From assembly GCF_004331735.1 (NCBI RefSeq), contig NZ_SJSO01000019.1, positions 49,395-113,394 on the forward strand: a DNA stretch of 64,000 bases. Reading direction: 5' to 3'. The notes under the pieces were generated by a model that saw only the letters and a list, made by a program, of their open reading frames with translations, was not told the DNA's origin and ran no database searches. Positions 33,322-42,626 of this stretch are shown piece after piece (within the stretch, counting starts at the first letter, position 1; the number at the start of each line of letters is the position of its first letter). The DNA comes from Pedobacter psychrodurus (GTDB lineage Bacteria; Bacteroidota; Bacteroidia; Sphingobacteriales; Sphingobacteriaceae). Made by a program: the position numbers and the translations under genes.

Positions 33322-34341
33322 TTAATCCTTCGTCAACTCTCCACGAAGCGATTCTTCCATTAACTTACGGCTTTCTTCGATTGATAATCCTAAGCCCATT
33401 ACAAACATTAATTTGGTTACCGTAGCTTCGAATGTTAAATCGTAACCGCTTAAAATGCCCATTTTTAACAGTTCTCTACTGGTTTCGTAGCGGCCCAGCT
33501 GAACCGAACCTTTTTTACATTGAGAAATGTCGATAATAATTTTTCCATTCAAAATGGCCTGACGTAAACTATCTAAAAACCATTGTGCGGTTGTGGTATT
33601 ACCAGAGCCAAAAGTTTCTAAAATAATGGCATCTACTTTAGAATCTGTAATCGCCTGAACAGCTTGCGGGGTTATACCCGGGTATAATTTCAGCACCCCA
33701 ATGTTCGAATTAAAATTGGTATGCAATTTCAATTCCCCTTTTGGTGTTTTAAGAATATAATTCCTGTAAAACTGCAAGTGAACACCTGCTTCGGCAAGTA
33801 TCGGATAATTTGGTGAACGGAAAGCCTCGAATTTTTCGCTGTTGTATTTAATAGATCGATTGCCCCTAAATAGCTGGGAATCAAAATAAATGCAAACCTC
33901 AGGAAATAATGCTATTCCATCTTCCTTGGTAGCTGCAATTTCTAAAGCAGTAATTAAATTCTCTTTAGCATCTGTTCTGATTTCGCCAATTGGAAGTTGC
34001 GATCCGGTTAAAACAACAGGTTTAGCCAAATTTTCGAGCATAAAGCTCAATGCCGATGCCGTAAAAGCCATCGTATCAGATCCATGAAGGATGACAAAAC
34101 CATCGTACTGATCATATTTGTGATAAACAAGCTCTGCTAATGTTTTCCATATTTCAGGATCCATGTTCGAAGAATCCAATACCGGATTGAAGGAATGCAC
34201 GTCTAAATCGTAATCTAAACGATTTAATTCAGGAACGTTTTCTTTTATCTGCTCGAAATCAAATGGAATTAACATCCCATTTATAGGATCGTTAACCATA
34301 CCGATGGTACCACCGGTATAAATTATAAGTATTTTGGTCAT
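33322..34341 (-). CDS. ansA: Type I (cytoplasmic) L-asparaginase
   Basis: Hydrolyses L-asparagine to aspartate and ammonia. 339 aa with no signal peptide. First active-site motif IIYTGGTIGM (nucleophile Thr), second FVILHGSDTMAFTASALSFM (Thr-Asp pair; here Ser-Asp-Thr in HGSDTMA), and PVVLTGSQLP. VDAIILETFGSGNTT is typical of the family. Cytoplasmic type I forms are about 335-340 aa, which matches. Confidence 0.94.
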   Translation of the reverse strand: MTKILIIYTGGTIGMVNDPINGMLIPFDFEQIKENVPELNRLDYDLDVHSFNPVLDSSNMDPEIWKTLAELVYHKYDQYDGFVILHGSDTMAFTASALSFMLENLAKPVVLTGSQLPIGEIRTDAKENLITALEIAATKEDGIALFPEVCIYFDSQLFRGNRSIKYNSEKFEAFRSPNYPILAEAGVHLQFYRNYILKTPKGELKLHTNFNSNIGVLKLYPGITPQAVQAITDSKVDAIILETFGSGNTTTAQWFLDSLRQAILNGKIIIDISQCKKGSVQLGRYETSRELLKMGILSGYDLTFEATVTKLMFVMGLGLSIEESRKLMEESLRGELTKD

Positions 34342-34498
34342 TTGGTTGGGTGAAGGTTGCTCACCGCAAAGAAACTAAAAAATTACAAATGATCGAGTGA
34401 ATTCTCAAATTAACAACAAAAAAGCAAAAAAACGTTAACATATTGCCAATATAGCAAATTTTAAGCCGCTATTTTACAATACAAGAAATACAATGTGG

Positions 34499-34664
34499 TC
34501 GTCATCCTGATCCGATACCTATCGGATTTGTTTCAGGATCCGGCAAGAAAGATGCTGAAATAAAAATCACAACGACAGAATCTAAAATTTAAGCGTCATT
34601 CCCGCGCATGCGGGAATCTTAAAGCTATTGCATTACGATTCCCAATCAAGTTGGGAATGACGAA
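34499..34664. repeat. Two nested GTCAT-type palindromes
   Basis: GTCGTCATCCTGATCCGATACCTATCGGATTTGTTTCAGGATC (34499-34541, split palindrome with an ATCCGATA..TATCGGAT core), then CGTCATTCCCGCGCATGCGG, GAATC ... ATTCCCAATC..GGGAATGACG (34592-34664). The gap 34342-34697 contains nothing else recognisable. Confidence 0.8.
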
Positions 34665-34697
34665 CCGCTAAAATTTGTCGAGTAAGAATAATAACAT

Positions 34698-35465
34698 TTA
34701 AACCCCGAAAATTTTCTTCGAGTTTTCCGTGGTTACCTCTGCAATTTCTTCAATAGAAACGCCATAAATATCGGCCAGTTTTTGTGCAATATAAATCAAA
34801 TAACTACTCTCATTGGGTTTGCCGCGAAAAGGAACCGGGGCTAAATAGGGTGAATCAGTCTCTAAAACCACATTAGCCAAAGAAATTTCTGACAATACAA
34901 GATCGAGCCCAGCTTTTTTATAAGTAACCACCCCACCAATCCCTAAATAGAAATTTAGATCGATGGCCTGTTTGGCCTGCGCTACATTGCCTGTAAAACA
35001 ATGGAAAATACCTCGTAATTTTTCATCTCGCTCACTTTCTAATAACTCAAACACTTCATCAAAAGCTTCACGACAATGAATTACGATCGGCAAACCTAAA
35101 TCTTTTGCCCAGGCAATCTGTTTACGAAAGGCATCTTGCTGAATCGCCAATGTGGTTTTATCCCAGTACAGATCGATGCCGATTTCGCCAATGGCATAAA
35201 TTTTCCGACCGGAAATGCTGTTGTAGATTTCATCCAATTGGACAAGATAATCTTCCTTCACATCACAAGGGTGCAAACCAGCCATTGCAAAACAATTTGC
35301 AGGATATTTGGCCACCAGGTCATCAATCATGGCAATCGATTTCACATCAACATTTGGTAAAAACAAACGGTTCACGTCGTTCTCAAAACAGCGCTCCATT
35401 AGTTGCGCTTGTTTCTCAGCATCCTGCTCGTAATATAAATGGGTATGGGTATCGGTGAAAAGCAT
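34698..35465 (-). CDS. TatD-family metal-dependent deoxyribonuclease
   Basis: 255 aa, a TIM-barrel hydrolase. DTHTHLYY (HxH metal ligands) at residues 5-12, AMAGLHPCDV, IYAIGEIGIDLYWD (Glu), LPIVIHCREAF, IFHCFTGN and VLETDSPYLAPVPFRGKPNE (Asp) follow the TatD order. Acts as a 3'->5' exonuclease or DNA/tRNA-quality enzyme in characterised members. Cytoplasmic. Gene stands alone between repeat-filled gaps. Confidence 0.94.
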   Translation of the reverse strand: MLFTDTHTHLYYEQDAEKQAQLMERCFENDVNRLFLPNVDVKSIAMIDDLVAKYPANCFAMAGLHPCDVKEDYLVQLDEIYNSISGRKIYAIGEIGIDLYWDKTTLAIQQDAFRKQIAWAKDLGLPIVIHCREAFDEVFELLESERDEKLRGIFHCFTGNVAQAKQAIDLNFYLGIGGVVTYKKAGLDLVLSEISLANVVLETDSPYLAPVPFRGKPNESSYLIYIAQKLADIYGVSIEEIAEVTTENSKKIFGV

Positions 35466-35557
35466 GTTTATAATGTAAAATGGATGATGGAAAATGGGTG
35501 ATTGGGTTAGGTTATGAATTCATGAGTGTATTTCCAAAGTTATTTTTAGGTTGAATA

Positions 35558-35876
35558 TGTCATGTTGAGCTTGTCGAAACACTTAACGGCAAATTTTAAG
35601 CAGGTCCTTCGACAAGGCTACCATTGACAGATTCAGACGGATGGTCGTCATCTCGACCGCAGCGGAGAGATCTTTGAACTATGTTAAAAGATTTCTCCGT
35701 TTCGCTGTGCTTCAGTCGAAATGACGACAACCTGAGACCATTTATTTCTCTCTAAACTCTTCTGTCATTTATATTGATTTTTATAAAATAAATTAACCCT
35801 CAGGATGACAAATCAATTTATTACACATGCTCATCCTATTAAATAAAGGCCCTGAAACAAGTTCAGTGTGACGATC
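35558..35876. repeat. Three palindromic repeats in one gap
   Basis: GTCATGTTGAGCTTGTCGAA...CCTTCGACAAGGCTACCATTGACAG (35558-35630), CGTCATCTCGACCGCAGCGG...TTCAGTCGAAATGACG (35645-35727), and GCCCTGAAACAAGTTCAGTG, TGACGATCG (35851-35877). They occupy most of the 455-bp gap between uvrA and tatD; no gene. Confidence 0.85.
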
Positions 35877-35920
35877 GCTTAAAACCCGCGGCTTCGGCCT
35901 TTCTGACCTCCAACCTCAGA

Positions 35921-38833
35921 CTATTTCTTCTTCTTGGACACTTTGACTTCGGACTTCGGACTACTGGCTCCGGACTTTTCGGTCTCCAGCCCCCAATCCA
36001 TCTCCTTTTTCAAAAACTTTCCGGTTAAACTGATCGGATTCTGGATCAAACCTTCAGGCGTACCTTCAAACAAAATCCTTCCGCCGCCAGCGCCGCCTTC
36101 TTCACCTAAATCGATCACCCAATCGGCAACTTTAACCACATCTAAATTATGTTCGATTACCAAAATGGTATTCCCTTTATCAACAAGTTCTTGTAGCACG
36201 CCTAAAAGCACATTAATATCTTCGAAATGTAGTCCAGTGGTAGGCTCATCTAAAATATAGAAGGTTTTCCCGGTATCTTTTTTAGAAAGCTCGGTAGCCA
36301 GCTTAACACGCTGCGCCTCTCCTCCCGATAAGGTAACCGACGATTGCCCCAAAGTGATATAACCTAAACCAACATCTTTTAAAGTCTTAATTTTTCTATA
36401 GATGATCGGGATATTTTCGAAGAAATTACAAGCATCTTCAATACTCATATCCAGCACATCACTAATCGATTTTCCGCGGAAACGAACCTCTAAAGTTTCC
36501 CTGTTATATCTTTTTCCACCGCATTCTTCGCAAGGCACCTGCACATCAGGCAAGAAATTCATTTCGATTACCTTCAAACCTGCACCTTGACAGGTTTCGC
36601 AACGCCCGCCCTTTACGTTAAAAGAGAAACGACCTGGTTTGTAACCGCGGATTTTTGCTTCGGGCAACTGCACAAACAGGTTTCTGATATCGGAGAAAAC
36701 TCCGGTATAAGTAGAAGGATTTGAACGTGGCGTTCTACCGATAGGCGCCTGATCAATTTCAATCACCTTATCAATTTCTTTTAATCCATTAATTTTCTCG
36801 TATGGCAAAGGCTGTTTTTTTGCCCTGAAGAAATGATGATTTAAAATCGGATACAAAGTTTCGGTAATCAAACTCGATTTACCACTACCTGAAACTCCGG
36901 TTACCGCAATAAATTTACCCAAAGGAAAATCTACTGAAACCTCTTTTAAATTATGTCCGGTGGCTTTAATAATCGATAATTTATGCCCATTACCTTTTCT
37001 GCGAACTTTTGGCGTTTCAATTTTCCTTTTACCGTTCAGGTAATCGGCTGTTAGGGTTTTCGATTTGAGGATCTGCGCAGCAGTTCCTTCTGCCACTACC
37101 GTTCCACCATGAATACCTGCACCCGGACCAACATCAATTACCCAGTCGGCTTCCAGAATCATATCCTTATCGTGCTCTACCACCAAAACAGTATTCCCAA
37201 GATCACGAAGATTTTTAAGTGCATTAATCAAACGTTCGTTATCGCGCTGGTGCAAACCGATGCTTGGCTCATCGAGGATGTACATTACGTTCATCAACTG
37301 CGAACCGATCTGTGTAGCCAAACGGATCCGTTGCGCCTCGCCACCAGAAAGTGTACGGGCTGTACGATCTAAAGTTAAATAGGTTAAACCCACATCTGTT
37401 AAGAAACCAATCCGTGCTTTAATCTCTTTTAAAATTTCCTTAGCAATAATATTCTGACGGTCAGTAAGGCGCTCATCTACTTTTTCGAACCAAATGTTCA
37501 GGTTGAAAATATCCATTGATGACAGTTCGAAAATATTCTTACCATCAACCTTAAAATGCAGACTCTCCTTTTTCAGTCTAGCGCCATTACATTCCGGGCA
37601 GGTTTTCAGTTTACGGAAAGTTTCCATATCATCAACAGCAGCCTCCCCTCTTTTTTCATTCTGCTCTTCGAGCATTTTAATAATACCATCGAAAGTGATA
37701 TTATAATTCTGAACGTTCCATTTATTATACTCAACAGCTACATTGATCAGATCGTGTGTACCGTTTAAGATAATATTGATCACTTCATCACCCAGTTTTT
37801 CGATCGGGGTAGAAAGTGAAAAATTATATTTTTTAGCCAGGGCTTTTAACACCTGGAACATCCAAATGTCTCTATATTCGCCCAGTGGCGCCAAGCCACC
37901 GTTTAAAATACTCAGTTTCGGATTCGGTATCACCGATTCTTTATCCACTACGAAGATATAACCTAAACCATCACAACGTTCGCAGGCACCATATGGCGAG
38001 TTGAACGAAAAACTGTTCGGTTGAGGCTCATCGTAAGAAATACCTGTGGTTGGGCACATTAAAAACTTACTAAAATGCGCAACGTTGTTATCCTTATCGC
38101 TAATTTTAATTACGCCTTTACCCATCTTCATCGCAATCTGCAATGAATCCAGCAGGCGTTTTTTATCCTTCACATCAATAATCAAGCGATCGATCACCAC
38201 TTCGATATCGTGAATTTTATAACGATCTACCTGCATTTTAGCAGAAATATCCTTTATTTCTCCATCCACACGCACCTTCACATAACCCTGTTTACGGATT
38301 TGCTCAAAAAGCTCACGGTAATGGCCCTTTCTACCCTTTACAACAGGTGCAAGGATATTTACCGCTACGCCATCAAATTTATTAAAGATATTCTGTAGAA
38401 TCTGATCTTCACTCATGCGCTCCATCTTTTCGCCAGTATTGTACGAATAGGCATCGGCAACGCGTGCATAAAGCAAACGCATAAAATCGTAAATCTCGGT
38501 AATGGTACCTACGGTAGATCGCGGGTTTTTGCTGGTGGTTTTTTGCTCAATAGCAATAACCGGGCTTAGTCCTGAAACTTTATCTACATCAGGGCGTTCC
38601 ATCCCTCCCATAAACTGGCGGCTATAAGCGCTAAATGTTTCCATATAACGGCGCTGTCCTTCCGCATAAATGGTATCAAAAGCCAATGAAGATTTGCCGC
38701 TACCACTTAAACCTGTTATAACAACGAGCTGGTTGCGCGGAAAACTTACATCTATATTCTTTAAATTATGTACCCTCGCACCATATACTTCTACATCTTT
38801 TTGCTCGCCGAGGTCGATAGATTTATTGCTCAT
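35921..38833 (-). CDS. uvrA: Excinuclease ABC subunit A
   Basis: Damage-recognition ATPase of nucleotide excision repair. 970 aa. Two ABC cassettes: Walker A GLSGSGKSSLAFDTIYAEGQ (N-terminal) and GVSGSGKSSLITETLYP (C-terminal), with LSGGEAQRIRLA and LSGGEAQRVKLA signatures and Walker B ILDEPSIGLH and ILDEPTTGLH. Zinc modules: CPTTG...CERCDGLG, CPECNGARL and CETCQGAG...CEECGGKRYN. A Lys-rich tail (SEVKVSKKKK) extends the C-terminus. Cytoplasmic, monocistronic. Confidence 0.99.
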   Translation of the reverse strand: MSNKSIDLGEQKDVEVYGARVHNLKNIDVSFPRNQLVVITGLSGSGKSSLAFDTIYAEGQRRYMETFSAYSRQFMGGMERPDVDKVSGLSPVIAIEQKTTSKNPRSTVGTITEIYDFMRLLYARVADAYSYNTGEKMERMSEDQILQNIFNKFDGVAVNILAPVVKGRKGHYRELFEQIRKQGYVKVRVDGEIKDISAKMQVDRYKIHDIEVVIDRLIIDVKDKKRLLDSLQIAMKMGKGVIKISDKDNNVAHFSKFLMCPTTGISYDEPQPNSFSFNSPYGACERCDGLGYIFVVDKESVIPNPKLSILNGGLAPLGEYRDIWMFQVLKALAKKYNFSLSTPIEKLGDEVINIILNGTHDLINVAVEYNKWNVQNYNITFDGIIKMLEEQNEKRGEAAVDDMETFRKLKTCPECNGARLKKESLHFKVDGKNIFELSSMDIFNLNIWFEKVDERLTDRQNIIAKEILKEIKARIGFLTDVGLTYLTLDRTARTLSGGEAQRIRLATQIGSQLMNVMYILDEPSIGLHQRDNERLINALKNLRDLGNTVLVVEHDKDMILEADWVIDVGPGAGIHGGTVVAEGTAAQILKSKTLTADYLNGKRKIETPKVRRKGNGHKLSIIKATGHNLKEVSVDFPLGKFIAVTGVSGSGKSSLITETLYPILNHHFFRAKKQPLPYEKINGLKEIDKVIEIDQAPIGRTPRSNPSTYTGVFSDIRNLFVQLPEAKIRGYKPGRFSFNVKGGRCETCQGAGLKVIEMNFLPDVQVPCEECGGKRYNRETLEVRFRGKSISDVLDMSIEDACNFFENIPIIYRKIKTLKDVGLGYITLGQSSVTLSGGEAQRVKLATELSKKDTGKTFYILDEPTTGLHFEDINVLLGVLQELVDKGNTILVIEHNLDVVKVADWVIDLGEEGGAGGGRILFEGTPEGLIQNPISLTGKFLKKEMDWGLETEKSGASSPKSEVKVSKKKK

Positions 38834-38945
38834 ATTATATTTAAAGTTGGAGGCAAAATCGAGCCTTTAAAAAGGCACAATTCCAATCCGCAAAAATGCT
38901 AAAAATTTTATCAAAAAGAAAGTCAAAACCAATCTTGATTAAGGA

Positions 38946-39905
38946 TTAATTGTCATAATGTCGACTTCTATTTCGTAGGAAACCAGATGATAAGCCAAGG
39001 CGCACATAACTATAATGATCCTGAAAATAGATATTGTAATTATCTTCTCCATAATAGCCTACTGCAGCCATCAGAAACACATTATGCATAAAGGGAAAGC
39101 TATAATTAAAATTAATTTCAGCATTTAGTCTTTTCTGAATATTAGCTAAATTCCTTGCTGGAATTTTATTTACCGCATAAGAAATTTCAGTATTTAAACG
39201 CCAGGTTTCTTTTTCGGTTTTATCTTTCTGTTTATTTTTTGCATTTCTTTCAATTTCATCGTATCTCCGCCAGGAGAAACTATACAATAACCGGGTAAAT
39301 CCAAAACCTTCATCAAGCGCAGGCTCATACCTAAAGAATTTGTACCATTGCAAACCAACACGGTGGTTTAAGGAATAATAGCTTTCATTTGCTCCGGTTG
39401 GCTTTAGATTACCGAACCGGTAAGAAAGGGTTAAATAATTGGCATTGAAATTTCCTGTACGGGTATTGATCGTACCATCAGGGTTGTAAGGCGACACATC
39501 TTGTCCGTTAGAATGGTGGGCAAAAGCAAGTTCTGCATATTTATAATGCTCAGGATCGGGATTTAACCGCGCATAAAGCGCACCACCCAGGCGATAACTC
39601 GGTGTACGTACAGCAGCCGAAAATTCTTTCCGCACACGTACCGTAAAATCAGGGATAATGGCAAATGCAATGGGCGATTTATAACTACCCAATAACATAT
39701 AAGTAGTAGTAAGCCGACCATTAATTACATATTTCGATGGCGCACCCAATTCTCCACCAGGGGCTGTGTAAGCCAGGTCGGCATTTTCTTTATAAAGATG
39801 GATGTACTCCTTATTGGCAAACTCTCGTTTTACAGCAACAGAATCTTGAGCAAATGATTGTAAACAGAAGAGGCAGATTATAAGTGTAAAAAAGAATCTC
39901 GTCAT
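38946..39905 (-). CDS. Outer-membrane phospholipase A (OMPLA/PldA-like)
   Basis: 319 aa; signal peptide at 1-19 (SFAQ). The body is beta-barrel-like with alternating aromatic strands and ends in an Arg-rich SRHYDN. ELAFAHHSNGQDVSP carries the H-x-S-N-G signature of OMPLA (catalytic His and Ser), and NFNANYLTLSYRFG can supply the catalytic Asn, with a somewhat longer spacing than in E. coli PldA. Predicted to cleave outer-membrane phospholipids that reach the outer leaflet. Monocistronic. Confidence 0.85.
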   Translation of the reverse strand: MTRFFFTLIICLFCLQSFAQDSVAVKREFANKEYIHLYKENADLAYTAPGGELGAPSKYVINGRLTTTYMLLGSYKSPIAFAIIPDFTVRVRKEFSAAVRTPSYRLGGALYARLNPDPEHYKYAELAFAHHSNGQDVSPYNPDGTINTRTGNFNANYLTLSYRFGNLKPTGANESYYSLNHRVGLQWYKFFRYEPALDEGFGFTRLLYSFSWRRYDEIERNAKNKQKDKTEKETWRLNTEISYAVNKIPARNLANIQKRLNAEINFNYSFPFMHNVFLMAAVGYYGEDNYNIYFQDHYSYVRLGLSSGFLRNRSRHYDN

Positions 39906-40152
39906 ACCTCATAAACGCTGTAAATGAGATAACGGTTTTGTATTTTTAGAGAAAATAACGACCGCTTATCAAATGATACAAAAACTTAAAATATTCGAAA
40001 GACACAATATTAATATGCTTTTAATTTTTTCGATTAAGTTTATAAAGCTGAAACCAGAATGGGGAAAAGTTTGAAACAATTATTTCAATTCGAAATGGTG
40101 TTATTGACAAGAACCTATGCGTTAGATAGACCATTGAATTATATCCGATAAA

Positions 40153-41199
40153 CTACCATTCAATCGTTGTTCCATTCTCTGTCGGGTGCCCGGTACAAAC
40201 CAAAACTCTTCCTCTTTCAAGCTCATCATCGGTAAGCACTTCGTTATAATCCATCCTTACGCCACCTTTGGTGCAATTGGCCACACAGGTACTACACACT
40301 CCTCCACGACAGCTATAGGGAAGTTTGATCTTATTTTCCAGCGCAACGTCTAAAATCCTTTTTGGCCAGGGCACATCGAGCTGGTAAGTTTCTCCTCTAA
40401 AGTTCAAAACTACCGAATAGGTATTTTTATCTACTACCTTTTCTGCCGAACCATCATCCTCATCCACCTCATCTTCTGGCAACACGAAGGTTTCTCTCTT
40501 AATCTGTTTGATATCGAAACCCATACCCAGCAAGGTAATCCGACATAAATCCATGTAAATGATCGGTCCGCAGCTATAAAACAGTGTATCATTACGATCA
40601 AAACGCAAATGTTCTTTGAGTAATTTCTCGATATAGAATTTATTCAGTCTGGCCGTCATTAAGTTTTTACTATTGCTAAAAACCCAAACAATCTTTAACC
40701 TTTCAGGATATTTTTTTTGCCATTCGTTCAGCTCATCATAAAACAACGCGTCCTCCATCGATCGGTTACTATATACCAGTGTAACCAACGATTTTTTCTC
40801 ACGCACTAATGCCGTTTTCAAAATCGAGAATAATGGTGTAATCCCAACCCCCGCAGCGAAAAGAAAAAGATCACGTTCCAGATTTTCATCAGGCACATAA
40901 CTGAACATTCCCTGCGGTTCTTGTGCCAAGAGAATATCGTTTACGGAAGTTTTATGGTGTAAAAATCTCGAAATCTCTCCATTCTCCACGCGTTTCACGG
41001 TAATCGCTAAGGGTTCATCCACATCAGGCGAGCTATTAAAAGAATACGACCTTCTTATTTCCTTATGTTTTCCCTGAAAAATCAATGAAATAAACTGACC
41101 TGCTAAATACTTTGGATATTGCTGGTCTACCTCCTCAAATTGAAAAGTAATATTATCTCCAGGTTGATTTATAATTTTATTGATGCGCAGTTTGAACAT
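40153..41199 (-). CDS. Ferredoxin-NADP reductase-like protein with C-terminal 2Fe-2S domain (PaaE-like)
   Basis: 348 aa, three domains. FAD-binding barrel with IRRSYSFNSSP, NAD(P)-binding FLFAAGVGITPLFSILK, and a plant-type ferredoxin domain with LPYSCRGGVCSTCVANCTKG and VLVCTGHP (four Cys). It is like the reductase subunit of phenylacetyl-CoA epoxygenase and other oxygenases, but no paaABCD genes are here, so its oxygenase partner (for example a fatty-acid desaturase or hydroxylase) is elsewhere. An acidic insert (EDEVDEDDGSAEK) precedes the Fe-S domain. Confidence 0.9.
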   Translation of the reverse strand: MFKLRINKIINQPGDNITFQFEEVDQQYPKYLAGQFISLIFQGKHKEIRRSYSFNSSPDVDEPLAITVKRVENGEISRFLHHKTSVNDILLAQEPQGMFSYVPDENLERDLFLFAAGVGITPLFSILKTALVREKKSLVTLVYSNRSMEDALFYDELNEWQKKYPERLKIVWVFSNSKNLMTARLNKFYIEKLLKEHLRFDRNDTLFYSCGPIIYMDLCRITLLGMGFDIKQIKRETFVLPEDEVDEDDGSAEKVVDKNTYSVVLNFRGETYQLDVPWPKRILDVALENKIKLPYSCRGGVCSTCVANCTKGGVRMDYNEVLTDDELERGRVLVCTGHPTENGTTIEW

Positions 41200-41263
41200 A
41201 ATGCAAAGAAAGGAAATTGATTTATTAGTTCAATCGTTCATTGGTCATTAGTTAGTAGGAGGG

Positions 41264-41311
41264 TTTAGGGTTTAGGGTTTAGGGTTTAGGGTTTAGGGTT
41301 TAGGGTTTAGG
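41264..41311. repeat. Tandem TTTAGGG x6.9 (plant-telomere-like unit)
   Basis: Six perfect TTTAGGG units plus TTTAGG, then AAAAACA. Same unit, orientation and 3' flank as 3421-3455. The gap 41200-41580 also holds AATCCGTG..TTCCGTGGCAAG and CTGTGTAATC repeats and a terminator, but no gene. Confidence 0.97.
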
Positions 41312-41514
41312 AAAAACACTGGTCAGACAAGTTTGTGTTTGATAACAATGAAAACATATGATAATGACTAATGTATTTAGACGCACATGCGCTTAAATGA
41401 CCTTCCATCTCTTATATGGTGAAACTATTCCGTGTTAATCCGTGCTTCCGTGGCAAGAAAAAAAGTGGTTAGCAAAAACAAATCTGTGTAATCCAACAAT
41501 CTGTGTAATCATTT

Positions 41515-41547
41515 TCAAAAAAAAACGTCCCGATTTAAACCGGGACG
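41515..41547 (-). terminator. Rho-independent terminator of the lytic transglycosylase gene
   Basis: CGTCCCG / CGGGACG arms (41526-41532, 41541-41547) followed on the minus strand by a run of T, 33 bp past the stop. Confidence 0.85.
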
Positions 41548-41580
41548 CCTTACCAAATGCTTGTCTTTATCTTAATTATA

Positions 41581-42363
41581 CTATTCGGCGTTGTAAGCCA
41601 ATAATACTCTCGGTTTTTCGTAACCGTAACGTTTCGGGTGTTCCATAATCTGTTTCATAGAAATCACTTTATAAACATAGCCCCCGGTTTCGCGGTTTAG
41701 CTTCATTTTGTAGTAATTGTCTTGATTTTGATTATTGATCTGCTTGCGCAGGCGTCCGTCGCCAACATTGTAAGCCGCAGCTACCAATGTCCAGCTTTCT
41801 AAACCTTTATACATTTCTTTAATGTATTTGCAGGCAGCAATTGTCGATTTACGCAGATTATGGCGTTCATCAACATTTCCGTTTACTCTTAATCCATAGG
41901 TACGGGCTGTGCCAGGCATAAACTGCCAGATTCCTGCTGCACCTTTGGGAGAAACTCCTTCCGCCATTCCAGATTCGACCAAAGCCAAATACTTAAAATC
42001 ATTGGGAATTCCGTACGCAGCGAGAATAGGCTCAATTACAGGAAACCATTTTGCTGCTTTTACATGCAATTTATTGGTTTGTGTATTTCCGTAACTGTGT
42101 GCTGCAAGGATTTTTTTCATTTTGCGTTCTACCTTTTTATCGCCTAACGGCAGGGTTTCTTCTGCAAAATTTAACTGTGCCATTAAAGATAGCGGCTTTT
42201 CCGCACGCTGAACTTTTAGACTATCAGATTTGGGTATTGTAGTGTTTAATTTTTCTTCTTTTAAAAGACTTTTTTGTGCTAAGGGCATTTGGTAAGCGAA
42301 CACTTTTGCCAAGATAAATAGTGTTGCCACTACCGCAAATGGTACGATGTGTTTCTTTAACAT
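41581..42363 (-). CDS. Membrane-anchored lytic transglycosylase (SLT domain, MltD-like)
   Basis: 260 aa from the ATG at 42363. A GGAGG ribosome-binding site, unusual for this genome, sits just before that ATG and rules out the longer frame from 42405. One N-terminal hydrophobic segment (VPFAVVATLFILAKVFA) anchors or exports it. The SLT lysozyme-like fold follows: YLALVESGMAEGVSPKGAAG with catalytic Glu, GIWQFMPGTARTYGL, and LVAAAYNVGDGRLRK. It cuts peptidoglycan glycan strands to anhydromuropeptides. No LysM repeats are present. Confidence 0.92.
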   Translation of the reverse strand: MLKKHIVPFAVVATLFILAKVFAYQMPLAQKSLLKEEKLNTTIPKSDSLKVQRAEKPLSLMAQLNFAEETLPLGDKKVERKMKKILAAHSYGNTQTNKLHVKAAKWFPVIEPILAAYGIPNDFKYLALVESGMAEGVSPKGAAGIWQFMPGTARTYGLRVNGNVDERHNLRKSTIAACKYIKEMYKGLESWTLVAAAYNVGDGRLRKQINNQNQDNYYKMKLNRETGGYVYKVISMKQIMEHPKRYGYEKPRVLLAYNAE

Positions 42364-42561
42364 TTTCCTCCTTTTTTTGGTGAACTTATATAAAAACGTT
42401 GGCAAAGCTAAAAAATAATAAGCACATTATCAAATAGTTACAAAAATAACCCTCAAAATCGCCCCTTAAAGCGCTTTAAACGTGGATTTTAAATTTTGAT
42501 TTTCAGGCGAATTTTCCTATTTTAGAGGCTATTTTTTTATCTAATTTTTCCGCTCTTAAAA

Positions 42562-42592
42562 TTGTTATGTTCATCAATTTTCCATAAATTTG
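42562..42592 (+). promoter_or_regulatory. Promoter of the pseudouridine synthase gene (TTG-N20-TAAATTTG)
   Basis: TTG at 42562-42564, 20-nt spacer, TAAATTTG at 42585-42592. Predicted start about 42596, leader about 30 nt. Confidence 0.65.
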
Positions 42593-42626
42593 CAACCCGC
42601 ATTTTCAATGTGGCTAAAAGCGTATC

